From contig NC_081409.1 in assembly GCF_030272615.1 (NCBI RefSeq), positions 913,631,840 to 913,695,839 of the forward strand: 64,000 bases of DNA, written 5' to 3'. The notes beneath the pieces are model-generated. The model saw only the letters and a list, made by a program, of their open reading frames with translations, was not told the DNA's origin and searched no databases. The stretch is from Cryptomeria japonica. Lineage: Eukaryota > Streptophyta > Pinopsida > Cupressales > Cupressaceae. The position numbers were made by a program, and so were the translations under genes. How positions within the stretch are numbered: the first letter of the stretch is position 1; every line of letters starts with the position of its first letter. Below are positions 45,141 to 56,837 of this stretch, piece after piece.

Positions 45141-45643
45141 GATAAGAAACAAATTTGAGAAATACCTTCACAATTCAAAATTTAGGGTTTGGCAATGTTT
45201 CTCACAATACACCACTTCAGTTGCAAGATTACCGCTTAGTGTTCTTCACTGATAGATTGAAAAAGATCTCTGGATTCCTCTGCAAGATTTTTGAATTCAC
45301 TTTGAATCACTAGATGAATCGCTCTTTGTCACTCTTCTCTTGAAAATTCTTCTCTCAAAAAATGATAAGTGATAATGACGACGAAAATCCCTTTTAAACA
45401 AACTTTCACCTACCATAATAAATGCATCACCGTTAGGACACAAACTCTAATTTTGCATTTTACCACTTCAAGTCTTTTTCTGACTGACAGGTAACATATA
45501 TCGGTTGAGGTCTTTACCGATATAAACCGGGGGTTCAAAATATTTCACCGATATGTTCCCCCTAAGCTTTTCTGAAGCTCAGTTTGCCAGCTCAAAGACT
45601 TCCACACTAGGTGTAGAAACCGGTTCATCCTGTGACACTTCTT
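45141..45643 (-). other. G1 spacer between ORF1 and ORF2
   Basis: About 500 bp without an open frame. It contains TATCGGTTGAGG/ACCGATATAAACCGG text and no clear regulatory motif. Confidence 0.5.
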
Positions 45644-46863
45644 CTAGTTCTTTTTCCAAGTTTTATTCATTTCCATTTGAACAGTTTCAACATCAATCTT
45701 CCCTTCTGGAGTGATCGGTATATCATCTAATAGGTTCTTTCTCAGTCTGCAAGTTCTGGAAGTGTGTCCCAGTTTGTTGCAATGATAGCATACCATTCCA
45801 CGTGTTTTGCATGGTCCACTATTCATATTTCCATTCTTCTTTCTACATGTTGTAGCAGTGTGACTGTAACCACGATAGATCAAACAGGTTTCTCTCCAAC
45901 CAGTTGTCGCTTGATAACCACCTAAGCGATGGTCATAGGTATTGTATCGGTTGGGATTCTGGTTCATAGAAGGTTCTGGGATAACTCCTTGAGTCCTTGG
46001 AGGATATCTACTAGTGCTATGCAAATTGACCTACATTCAGATGCTCTATGCCCAAAATTGTTGCATGCATAACAGTTTCCATTGAATCTATTGGATCTAG
46101 GCTTATTGTTTAGAAAATAAGGAAAAATTTTGTAGGCCTTGCTTCTACACACATTAGCAGTATGTCCATCTTTGAGACAATTAAAGCAAATAGGTTTAAT
46201 TTTTTCCTTACCTTTATCCTTGGATGTTGGTTTCTTCTTTGATGCTTCATCTTTTGTTCCAGAGGTCTCACCTTCCTCATACCTAGAGAAACCAAGTCCA
46301 GTGGCATTCTTTACTAGTTTTGTCGATTCTAGCTTTTGCTTGAGCTTAGCAGTACTCTGATTGAATTTGACAAGTATCTCCTTTGACTCAGTAAGTTCCT
46401 TGGAAATAGTAGCATTGGATTCCATAAAGGTTGCATTCTCAAAAATAGCCATGTTTAGTTCACCTTGCATTTCTTCTTTTTCCACTTTACTCACTTGGAG
46501 ATGAGTGGTAAGGGTACTGATTTCTTGCTTCAACTTGAAGATCTCATGATCTTTGTCTTTTACCAGATCTTCAACTTTCCTTCTGTTCTCAAGCTCTTGA
46601 CACATTCTAATAGTCAGTCCTTCAAACTCTTTTCTCATAGTGGCTTTAGATTCATTCAGTTTTTCAACTTCTTCAACTAGGGCATTCAAGTCTACTTCAT
46701 CAGAAGAGCTATTTTAAGTAAGTTCCATCAGTTTCTTAGCATGCTCTCTTATTTTAGCCAAAGAAGCTTTATACTTGACTTTGAGTTCATCATAGGCTCT
46801 CTCAGTCTGAGTGAGATGATGAGTAAGTTCCCTAACACTGTATTCCCCCATATCTCCTTCCAT
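45644..46863 (-). pseudogene. G1 ORF1: coiled-coil protein with four zinc knuckles
   Basis: The likely start is ATG 46861-46863 (MEGDMGEYSVRELTHHLTQT). A long coiled coil follows (TMRKEFEGLTIRMCQELENR, KDHEIFKLKQEISTLTTHLQ), then CCHC knuckles CFNCLKDGHTANVC, CYACNNFGHRASEC, a variant CLIYRGYSHTATTC that lost its second Cys, and CYHCNKLGHTSRTC. The TAA near 46715 and a frameshift near 46000 break it. Position next to the primer site and the knuckles indicate a Gag-like RNA-binding protein; no UBN2 capsid motif was seen. Confidence 0.8.
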
Positions 46864-46886
46864 GTGGTTAGACTTATAGAAAGGTT

Positions 46887-46900
46887 GGCTCTGATACCAA
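46887..46900 (-). other. G1 primer binding site (tRNA-Met type)
   Basis: The minus strand reads TTGGTATCAGAGCC, the exact plant initiator tRNA-Met primer-site sequence, one base from the LTR end. Confidence 0.93.
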
Positions 46901-46901
46901 T

Positions 46902-48072
46902 TGATGAATACTAAGAGTGGGGGTGAATTAGTATACACAAAAATATTGTAAACAATCCTTTAAACAGTTTAGCAGATAACCAATGCAATAGATTCCCTAG
47001 TAAACCAATTAAGATAAATGCAAACCAGATAGCAAACAAAGCATTCACCCACAAGAGCACAATCACCATAACACAAGATATTTGACGTGGAAACCCAAAT
47101 GGGAAAAACCACAGTGAGCAGAAACTCACAAGTACCTATCTGCATAATAGAAACCAGACTGGTTAAGGTCAGACCAGTTAAGGTCATACAATGTTCTTCA
47201 CTAGAACAGATCCTATTAGGAATCTAGATCTCTGTTAGGAGACAAGTCCTGTTAAAGACTACCTTGCTGAAGGATTTCAAATCCACAGTTGTGAACCACC
47301 TTGTTAGAGGATTTACAAAGGCTTTGTTGGGCCTACTTGATTAAGGGTTTCAGAATTGTCGAAGATATTAGTAATCAACAAAGTGAGTGATCTAGATACT
47401 AGCACAGTATGCTTGGTTAGATCTTTTACAGCTCATTGTCAATGCATTTCATCATTACTCCAGTCTTCAATATCTCCACACTCGACCTCTTCACACAGAC
47501 CTAATCTTCTCTTCAATGATCGCACATAACCTTTTCTGTCACACTTCTCTTATACATGCAAACCCTAGACATGATGTCCTTATAAAGGAAATTGATTTCT
47601 TGTCGATCCAATAGGATTAGACTACAAGTTCCTAGGTTACGTGCATCTAGACACATATGGTAACACGGCACAAAATCACCGCCAAAGTGTCAATGGATGA
47701 TAACTCATCACACATTATAGAAATATTGGTTGGTAACTCATCATAGAGTAATACCGATTAATACAATATACCGATTACTGATTGTCAAAAATGAAGGCTG
47801 GTAGATCAAAGTGTTTTGATCAAAATTTAACTACCACTTGGTTCCTTCATACTGCTTGTCATCCTCGAACCGCTTGAGGTCTCCATACCGCTTGAGCTCT
47901 TCAGTCAATCTATGACTGGTAAACATCTTCTACAAAATATCAATAGTCTAAAGACTATACATACAGAATAATACATAATACTGTTTGGAGCAATTACCAG
48001 TTGAGCATAACTCATACATCAAGAAAGTGTGTGTCCATCAATGATAATCAAAACATCATCAAAATGCCAATA
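46902..48072 (-). repeat. G1 right (5') LTR
   Basis: TGATGAATACTAAGAGTGGG to AAAATGCCAATA. The last bases, where the left LTR has GTGAACA, have diverged. GAAAG follows at 48073-48077. Confidence 0.92.
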
Positions 48073-48077
48073 GAAAG

Positions 48078-49351
48078 AAAGTGTGGATCATTAGGTACCT
48101 ATTCATCAAGCAACACCTCTCACTACACAACTGGATGGATTAACAATCATAGATATAAAGAATAATACGCCTACAACATCTTCTTGACAGATACAAGATA
48201 TGGGTTATGGAGAGTACTCTATTGCAAATACTTCAAGTGGTAAACAATTGTCTCTATCTCCTAAGCCTTTTAAGAAGTGTAAAAATATAGTACAAAAACA
48301 AGACAAAGGAAAAGAAATAGTCGGATACACAGACTCATGCTCTTTCATTAGATGGGGTGACTTACAGGAAGAATCCCTGAATAAATATGTCAATCATTGG
48401 ATATATAGAGAAGAGGATCATATGACAATACCTAGAATACCCCTAGATCAGTATGGAAATGGATTCAAAATGCTCCAGAGACATGGATATGATGGTACCA
48501 CAGGCCTAGGGTTACAGAAACAAGGAAGAATAGAACCTATTTTTTCTAATGCCAATCCAGGGAATCAAGGGTTAGGGTATAAGCATGTACAACATATCAC
48601 GGAGGCCAGCTAGTGCACCCTAGATATACTAAATAGACCAATGAAACTATCAAACTACATACCACAAAGGGGGTTACCCACGCGTCTACTTCCCTCTTCA
48701 TCTCAAGCAAGTAACCAAGTACCCACATCGCCTAGCGTGGAATTAGATGGGGAAGACATGAGACAACTACTATAAGAGCCTAGCACTGAGTCACAAAATG
48801 ATACAGTTATTGACACAATGACACAAGCTAATGTTGCAATAGACGTAGGTTTACCACCAGTAGATGAACCTAATCCATGGTTATTATCAATACTTTTACC
48901 ATGGGAAACGACTCAGCCTCGACCTAATGAATCAGATGAAGAAAGATTTCAATGACTCATACCAATCTTAAGAAGGGTAACTACTGTGCAAAGAATACCA
49001 ACCAATATACAATAGACACAGAGGAAGGAACAAGAAGAGATAAGTGACGATACCTCAGATAATGAAACATACATTGAAAGTGAGATAGACTCTCACGACT
49101 ATGAGTTCTTATCACTCCATGATTCTAGCCCAAGTACGAGTGTCATACTAAGGTATCAAATAAAGCCTATACAAGATGAAAATACACCAAGTCAATCAAA
49201 CAATCAAGTCCTCATGTTATCAGAATCTAGTATAGAAGGGAGTAATGACTTACCCCTTGTGCATTCACACTTGATTGATCGGGGGCAAGAAGATAAACCA
49301 ATGCTGGATTGGTTTGAAATTGTGATGAATAATGATGAACAACAAATACCC
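48078..49351 (+). pseudogene. Gypsy pol N-terminal region with G-patch domain
   Basis: The frame resumes after G1. The 48200-48613 piece (137 codons) encodes SLSPKPFKKCKNIVQKQDKG, then IPLDQYGNGFKMLQRHGYDG, TTGLGLQKQGRIEPI and NPGNQGLGYKHV. This spacing of glycines and aromatic residues is that of a G-patch, an RNA-binding motif also found after the protease in betaretroviruses and some plant gypsy elements. It is followed by an acidic, Ser-rich linker (ISDDTSDNETYIESEIDSHD) with stops near 48614, 48774, 48954 and 49013. Solo LTR 49352-50739 interrupts it next. Confidence 0.78.
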
Positions 49352-50739
49352 TAATGAGTACTGAGAGGGGGGGTGAATCAGTACAAACAAAAACTTTCTC
49401 AACAACTTATCAAGTTAAAACAATACCAACCGGTTGTCTTCATCACTGAAATTAACCATGGCAATACCAGTTAAACACATTATGACTTTAGACAACATAA
49501 ACTGATAAGTCTAATCACTTCAAATACATTCAATAATTGATAACAACTTCACCCACAAACATATGCATGTGGTATACCAATAATACCATAACCTATTAGC
49601 TCTGCATGCATAATCACTAAAACACAAAATACTTAATCATCACATGAAAAATGCACAACTCATGACACAGAAATTTTTCACGTGGAAACCCAAATGGGAA
49701 AAACCACGATGGGGATGAATACCCACAAGCTTGTTTTGAACTCTTTTGAAGCTCACTTTGTTAGGAGCCTAGTCCAGTTAAAGACTTTACAACAAGGTTA
49801 TGTTAGGAACCGATCTTGTTAAACATCACCCAGTTAAGGGATGGCTATATACCCTATTAAAGGTTGAAACCCTATTAAAGGTTACCTCACTAGAGGATTT
49901 GAAGAACTCAATGATCTTGAGTCACCCGGTTAAAGGATTTACAATAAGCCTGTTAAAGCTACTCGGTAAAGGGATTTTCCAACTGTTGAAATGTTTAAAA
50001 GACAACAGGTATAACTCTGATCTGATAACAGGACTACATGCCAAGGCAGATCCTTTTCATTTCCTCTCTTTTGCAATCACACTCTACAGTTTTCCTCTTA
50101 CTGGTCTGGCAAGTATCTCATCACTCAGATACACACACAACATTTGCCAACAACAAACAATAAAAAACATCATTGACCTTATAGACAATAATTATGTTGG
50201 TAGTATAAGCCCTAAACCCTAAGCATTTAGGTTTATAATACAGGCAGTCCAATCCTGACCATCCTAACACTTTGCATAGAGCAATACAATCTCAAACATA
50301 TCACAAGACAATCTGCATCATTCATTCTTCACTGCATATGGGAATTAGTAACTCATCATGCCAAGAAGAATGTTCATTCCTGAGGTAGACTTTTAATGCA
50401 GTCGATCTTCTCATGCAAGATCCTCAAGAAAATCCTTCACGTGCACAAGGCTGATGTGGTACCTTGATCTCATCCTCATTTCTTAGCTAACTCATCATAG
50501 AATGTCTTCAATATCATCGCACAAGCTGGATTGCCAAACCAGAAACCCTAGAGCTGAGACTACCAACAGATAGTCACGCTTAGTGAAACCCTGACACCGG
50601 TTTACTACATATCTTCATACCGGTTCACCGTCTTCTTCCAATCTGCATACCGGTTCACTTTCACTTATTGACATCAATGACAACATACATTATCATCATA
50701 TCATCATGTCGATTCATCATATGCCAACAATATCCAACA
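49352..50739 (-). repeat. Solo LTR of the Copia-2/G group
   Basis: Left end TAATGAGTACTGAGAGGGGG with GGTGAATCAGTAC, right end ATATGCCAACAATATCCAACA. It contains CACGTGGAAACCCAAATGGG (49679-49698) and a GACATCAATGACAACATACA phrase (50669-50688). No internal region or second LTR is attached. Gypsy coding sequence flanks both sides. The target duplication is imperfect (AAATA near the left end, AAATG at the right), so the ends are accurate only to a few bases. Confidence 0.8.
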
Positions 50740-51371
50740 AAATGATGAAGCCATTGCAAAATTCCTTCGAGTCAGAGAGGGATTTCCACAAGATGACCAC
50801 AAAAAAGGGTTTGTTGTAGACCTAGATAAGACAACATACTTTGGAGAGGAAAGTACCTCTACAACAAAAGGTACAAATGATAATAACCATAATGGCAAGA
50901 GCGAGTTAGGTAACCTCCCTATCGAAAGAGAAAATTCAGCATTGCTTATAGAAGACACAGAGGAGGTAAACATAGCAGAAGGAGAGGTTGTACATAACAT
51001 CCATCTGGAAAAATCACTAAAGAAAAAAGAAAAGGACAAGTTTATTCATTTTTTCAAACAACATTCTATCAACTTTGCTTGGTCCTATGCAGATATGTCA
51101 AGCTTAGATCCTCAGTTGGTGTTACATCATTTACCATTTCTACCAGGAAATAAAAAAGTCCACCTAAGAAATTTCGAAGTGGGAGATCTAGTTCTAAAAG
51201 AGAACCAAAGGAATCTAGCAGAACGAGAAATGCTAGGGAAGTTTGAACCTAACTAGCTAGGTCCTTTCATTATAACAAGGGTTATAGGCAATGGAGCATA
51301 CAATTTGGCTACCATGGAGGGAGATCCACTCTATGGCCCTATGAACAACATGCACCTACGATATTATAGCT
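50740..51371 (+). pseudogene. Gypsy pol remainder: pre-RT region fused to integrase C-terminus
   Basis: It begins NDEAIAKFLRVREGFPQ, then HNIHLEKSLKKKEKDKFIHF and FFKQHSINFAWSYADMSSLD. PQLVLHHLPFLPGNKKV follows, which in plant gypsy Pol leads directly into RT. Here it passes within a few codons (about 51155-51165) to NFEVGDLVLKENQRN, KFEPN, LGPFIITRVIGNGAYNL and MNNMHLRYYS, the end of the integrase. The RT, RNase H and integrase core (about 2.5 kb in relatives) are absent. One TAG lies at 51254-51256. Confidence 0.85.
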
Positions 51372-54149
51372 AAGGGTTGGGTTAGTTTAGGTTTTACTTT
51401 ATGCATTGCATATCATATTATCCAAAGCACTGCATCGCATATAGTTTCTTTCAAAGCACAACATATTTAGAAGTCACATTCGCAAAATTTTTGCATTTTC
51501 ATATAGCAGCATCAATAAAACAAGGCAACTATCCAAGTTTGTCATTCATTTGCATTCAAGAGAAGCAAGAGTCATCTCCTTTCTTAGATATTTGGAGATG
51601 AAGTCTTTCAGGTCCTAAGGTCATTCATTTTCAACATTACCTCGTGACGACGCTTCACTTATGGTTGGGTAGTGATTTCACTATTTGAGACTTGTTTACC
51701 CAAAATCTATCAATTGCTATATCTGAAAGACAATAACAAAATCTCTAATTCATTCTAGACACCTAGTTGATCATATGACTAGTGAAAAATCTAAAATTCT
51801 ACTTCAGCACCGTCGTAATTGTCACACACAAGTAGGTTTCATTACTTACAAGTCAAGGCAAGAAAATAATAAAAGAAAAAGAGCTATGAAAACTATTCAT
51901 TTCAAGGGAAAAGAGAAATGATATATAACTGAAATATCACACATACAAAGTGCAACAAAAATCTTGACTATGGAAACATGCAAGTAACTCCATTAGGGCT
52001 ATGAACGCCTGCTGGAAATGGAGCAATATTTGAGAAATTACAGTCTATAACCTTGTCAGAGCCCTAAAAGATTGTTGGCAGCGAGGCTCTATTTAGGATG
52101 CTTTTGAAGTTAGGATAATCCACGTAGCTAGTCATATAGGATGCTAAGGATCTTTAGTGAATATAAGAGAGGGAATTAACTCATCTGGACACACATGGGC
52201 AAAAGAAGATCAAAGTTTCAAGAACCAATGGGGAAGGTTTATGCATCTCCATTTGTAAATCCTAGTCATTAAGTGTGTTGAGTTGAGTCTTCCAAAGGAC
52301 CTTAAGGATCGATTGACCGCTTATCTATGAAATTTTTTGCACCTCCATTTCAATTGGTGTATTACAAAATGCCAAACAAACACAGTTAACCTTGTTCGAA
52401 TAGGAAATGCATGTTCATCATGCATCTTGTATTAACATGGGTCACATCAAAAATTCGTTGTCTCTACATGCATTCTATAGATCATCATGTCATCCAGATC
52501 TACACGCTGGGGGCATAACTAAAAAAATCCTAAAAATCATATAAAGTTCTGAAAAAATCCTAAAAATCATATAAAGTCCTGAAAAAATCCAAAAATAGTG
52601 TGAAAAATTAAAAATACCAAAAACATCTACAAAATGTCCTGAAAAAAATCCAAAACATTCGGAAAGAGTAGTGAAAATACCAAAAACATTCATATAACGT
52701 CCTTCAAAAAATTCAAAAAAACAAACAAAAAAAGCATTGAAAAAATCAAAATCCAAGAACACGGTAAAAATTTAAAAATACCAAAAACATCCATAAAATG
52801 TCCTAAAAAAAATCAGCCAGAAACATTCAAATATCAATCCACATAATCCAAAAATATCAAAAAATCTCTTGGAAAAGAACTAAAAATCAAAAATCAATCA
52901 ATCAAAAAACTTGCAATAAAATATCTTGTAAGAAACAAATACCCTAGCAGATATCCAGCAAACGCTTCACACGAAGTTAACAAAGGATATGACTATCCAA
53001 TAAAACATCTGCAATCAACTGATCAACTTGTCTTATCAATCATATCATATCCATATCAAAGTGATCATTATCTTATCTTAAACAGAAGAGGATACACTCA
53101 AAATTAGACAAATCAATCTTAAATGGGGTCCACAACTTTCTGAGATCGGACATTATCAACCATCACATCAAGCAATTGAGAACGAAGGCACAAGGTCAAT
53201 ATAGCTATTGAATTTTGTCTGGGTCAGTCTTTATCTTTAATCATTTGGCAACAAATTATGTTCCTATACTACTCAGGGATATCCACAAGTGACTAGAGGA
53301 GCCATGATGGGCATTATCTTTTTCTTTGTTTGTTGTTTGTGGTGTGAACCGATGAAGTTCTAGGGATATTTCTCTAGTGGATGTCTGTGATAGGAGCATT
53401 CAGCTATTGAATGCCACACATACCTTGACCCCTAGTATATTTCTCAGAATGGAGGGGTTCACTCCTTGTCTACTACGTGTTTGTTTCTTCAATGAGATAT
53501 CTTTACATCTTGGTTGCTTATACCCTGATGTGCTAAGCTCCATTGTTTAATAATAAGACTCAGTGATGAATATATATTGTACAATAAAATAAATGACGCA
53601 GGTTTGTGATTCATTCAATTTCATTCTCATCTCATATGTTTCTTGATAGTCTATTGATTTCCCATCTTCTGTTTAAATCATTTTCTTTTCTAACGTCATT
53701 CTTTCATCAATCTCTTCTCTCTTTCATCTTACTAACATTTCTTCAAGGTACATCTAAGTTAAAAATTTGTTCTAGCATTATCATACAAAAAATATATATA
53801 CATTATTCATAAATCATATAGATACCATTGCATTCATAAACATCAGTCTAATAGGCATACATATGGTACAAATTGCATTCAAGAACATTATTTATGCATA
53901 CATGTAGATCTCATCGCATTCATAAAGCATCATTGATAAATCATTTAGTAACCATCGCATTCACGAATCATATAGAATCAAATAGATATACATCATATAA
54001 CTCATAGCATCATATAAACATACATGGAAAACAAAGCATAATAGATCGCCGCCAAAAAATTGCATATCATATATATATAACTCAAAAATGATAATGTGTG
54101 TGAATACAATAAACAGGCCCGAAGGCTCAGATAATGTGATCAAAGTGTC
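51372..54149 (+). other. Gypsy 3' region, non-coding
   Basis: About 2.8 kb without a plausible gene. It contains an A-rich minisatellite at 52520-52910 and AT-rich text with CATCGCATTCATAAA-like repeats near 53820-53980. Short frames (52490-52762, 53606-53812) are simple-sequence artefacts. Confidence 0.6.
52520..52910. repeat. A-rich minisatellite, CCTGAAAAAATCCTAAAAAT
   Basis: Degenerate units of 30-45 bp with CCTGAAAAAATCC plus AAAAATCATATAAAGT, later CCAAAAACATCCATAAAATG. This is the complement of the LARD-2 array at 15270-15520. Confidence 0.82.
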
Positions 54150-56020
54150 TCAACCGACACTGCCTCTGTCAACAGGTGGATCTTGTCCACTAGGTCCTAC
54201 CCCAGGATGTTGAGGTGGACCCATAACACCACCACTATTGGTACTCTGTGTAGAAGTCCTACTAGAACCAAAATGACCTCTAACAACACTAAAGCTAGGA
54301 GCTCTCTGTCCCTCAGGTACAGTGTCATAATAAAGTTATCGATAATAAAAGGCCTCCTAAGCAGCGTAGTAAATTCTATCAAACTAACTTCGTGCTTCAG
54401 TACCTAGAGAAAATTGTTGATCATAGGCAGCCTAAATCATCTATGATTGTCTAACTGCCTCATCTCTCTCCCTTTGAAGACAATCCCTCTCAATCTCTAG
54501 TGCACAGTAGTCCCTACAGTAAGCCTCTCGCTCAACATCTTGTCTGGCAACCTCCTCCTCCAGACTCTAAATCCATGCTCTAAGGATCTACAGATCATCA
54601 TCCCTATCACCCATCTATCCTCCCACACCCTCTGCAACAGGCACGTCCTCTAGCTTTGGCATGTCAGTATCATCACCATCCTCACTGCTTGATGACCCTG
54701 AAGAATCATCGTCATCTCCGTTGCTAGTAGACTCGGTGTCTCCACCAATGTCTACATCCTTGTTTCCTCCTCCCTCAACTCCTCCACCTCCCTCGTCTCC
54801 TCCCTCAACTCCTCCACCCCCCTCTCCTCCTCGGACTCTCTCCCTCAAGTCTATTATCAAACGTTGTCTAGGATGTTGAATCTCCTATGTTGTAATCGGA
54901 ACAATAGGATCAGTAAGTGGAATAGGCCTATGTCTGGCCCACCATGCATCATACTCTGGCTTAATCCCTGGATCCACTGAACCTCTACCCCAACCCCAAA
55001 GTAACGATTGAAGAGCATCGAACTCAGCATAAGCAACATGCGGTTGAATGCAAACCCCCCAATCAGATACCTCATGAGATACACGAGCAAAATATGCAGT
55101 AACCACTGGTGTAAACTGTACCTCCTCAAACTATCTCAGTACTCGACCTGGGAGATACATCTCAATGATTTGCTGAGTCTCAAATGTCCTACTGATCAGA
55201 TATCTCTGATGTCGGTAGAAAGGCAAGTATATTGCATCATCTTCCCAAGCGGGGCAATCTAAGTAAGGCCTCCAAATAAAATGTTGTAGAATGTCAAATT
55301 GATACCTCCAATATAATGAGTTACCTGAACCCCTGTGTCTGATACCCATTGTGTACCTAAAAGCATAAGGCTCACCAAGCTGCAAATCAACATGAATGAT
55401 AGGTCTCGAAATAGAAATGTGCTCACATGCCTGAGTCTAGAGCAATGTCACACCATAACTAATAGACTGGTATCCAAGATATAAAATGTTGTGCATATGA
55501 TAATATAACATGGATAGAAGACGTGTACCCCAAGCATATACATGTCGATGAACAATCATATCATGGAGCACTCTGCCCCATCCCAGTAGGAATCCATGAC
55601 CTCGTTTGTCAGGTATCAACAAACCACCGACAATACTGCATAGTATAGTAGTCAGATCATCATAATCAAGATGAGCCCAAGGGATGTCACATGACCACTG
55701 GTCTCTGACACTCAAAAAGTGCACACAATCCATCAATACCATCGTCATGGTCATATACAACTATCTCACCATGAATCAGAATACACAGAATATGCCATAC
55801 ATCCTCTAAAGTAATGGATGCCTCACTAGTAGGTAGATGGAATGAACATGTCTCAGAATGCCACCACTCTATCAAAGTTGTAATCATGGCCCTGTTGGTC
55901 ATAACCTCTGGCAAGCGTAACACATAATACAAACCAAGTTGTCGGATATGCTCAATCTCCTCATCAAGTAAATCAGCTTGAAGATCAAGTCCACTAGGTC
56001 TACTCTGTCAACAGTATAGC
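54150..56020 (-). pseudogene. Antisense plant mobile domain (PMD) gene carried by the gypsy element
   Basis: The minus strand encodes, in order, LDEEIEHIRQLGLYYVLRLP, ITTLIEWWHSETCSFHLPTS, EASITLEDVWHILCILIHGE, IPWAHLDYDDLTTILCSIVG and GHGFLLGWGRVLHDM. Then follow YCHMHNILYLGYQS-like text, GSGNSLYWRYQFDILQHFIW and EYDAWWARHRPIPL. This is the aminotransferase-like plant mobile domain (TFHLP...E.TITL.DV...L.LPI.G). An acidic Gly/Ser/Asp tail (54615-54860) and a coiled coil (SLEEEVARQDVEREAYCRDY, 54430-54590) end it. One frameshift near 55700 and about ten stops make it a pseudogene. PMD proteins exist as plant nuclear proteins and in transposons; here the role is unknown. Confidence 0.85.
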
Positions 56021-56592
56021 ACTCCAATGTTCTCTTGCAAAGAGAAAATGTTCAAAATATTAGATAGCAGATCATGAGAACATAAAAAATTATCAGACGC
56101 ATGACAAAAAAAACCTTCACATAAAATGAATGTGTGATATTTTAAACCAATGCATGACATTTACTACTAATGCAATACAATTATAGCTTATGTGTGACAT
56201 TTACAATGAATGCGGAAGGAAATTAGCTTATGTGTATCATCTTGAGCAAATGTGGTATGATTACAATGAATGTGGTACATTTAAAGTGTACGCATAACAT
56301 TATGAGCGAATGTGGTATGTTATGCATGAAAACCGACATGCTAATGCATGATGCAAGGCAAAATTTGACATTGAATTTTTTTTGGAAAAAATAGCAAAAA
56401 CAGGCAAAACATAAAGCAAAAATTTAGAAAAATACCATGCCACCATACCCAGGAGGTCTCTAATATGAACTTACTTGGTCAGACAAGCAATCGAGCTCTA
56501 TAACTAGCAAATACTCGCAAGAAAGCACATAATTAGCAAAGAAAACCAAGAACTTAACAAATTGCAAATGAGCAAATGAAAACCTAAATTAT
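56021..56592 (-). other. 5' region of the antisense PMD gene, with degenerate repeats
   Basis: No open frame. Irregular units of about 30 bp (ATGTGTGACATTTACAATGA) lie at 56120-56345. The part nearest the gene may contain a leader or an intron; I cannot place splice sites reliably. Confidence 0.45.
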
Positions 56593-56601
56593 CTATTTAT
56601 A
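56593..56601 (-). promoter_or_regulatory. TATA box for the antisense PMD gene
   Basis: The minus strand reads GAGCTATAAATAGATAA, an exact plant TATA consensus, about 570 bp upstream of the first PMD coding text and in the right orientation. Confidence 0.5.
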
Positions 56602-56837
56602 GCTCAAAATTAGGTTTTTTCGGCCACCTCAATGCCCACGGTCCCCATCAACTTCAAACAACTTGTAGCCTACTCAAACAATCTCGAAATTGAACGAAAC
56701 TTCACACGATTGCTTATTATACTGATATCAAAAAAATAGTCTCAATTTTTGAGTTTTTTGACCACCTTTTCTAACGGGGCATATTTACACTATACAGTGG
56801 TACCAAGTGATGGTATGATGAAAGAATAAGTATCCGG
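56602..56837. other. Gypsy sequence upstream of the antisense promoter
   Basis: No gene. Normal-looking unique sequence between the TATA box and the solo LTR. Confidence 0.5.

Larger units (their letters stand above)
40504..48072 (-). mobile_element. G1: complete pol-less LTR element with two ORFs
   Basis: LTRs of 1170 and 1171 bp (40504-41673, 46902-48072) and a perfect GAAAG duplication delimit it. On the minus strand an exact tRNA-Met primer site is followed by a coiled-coil/zinc-knuckle ORF1 (46863-45644) and a long ORF2 (45140-42189). Next come a non-coding stretch with the polypurine tract and the 3' LTR. No protease, integrase, RT or RNase H is found in any frame, so it must rely on other elements. 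The two LTRs differ at many single positions, so it is not new, but it is younger than the gypsy element it hit. Confidence 0.92.

Noticed and set aside
54661..54879. Pro/Ser-rich plus-strand frame
   Set aside because: Complement of the acidic Gly/Ser/Asp tail of the antisense PMD gene.
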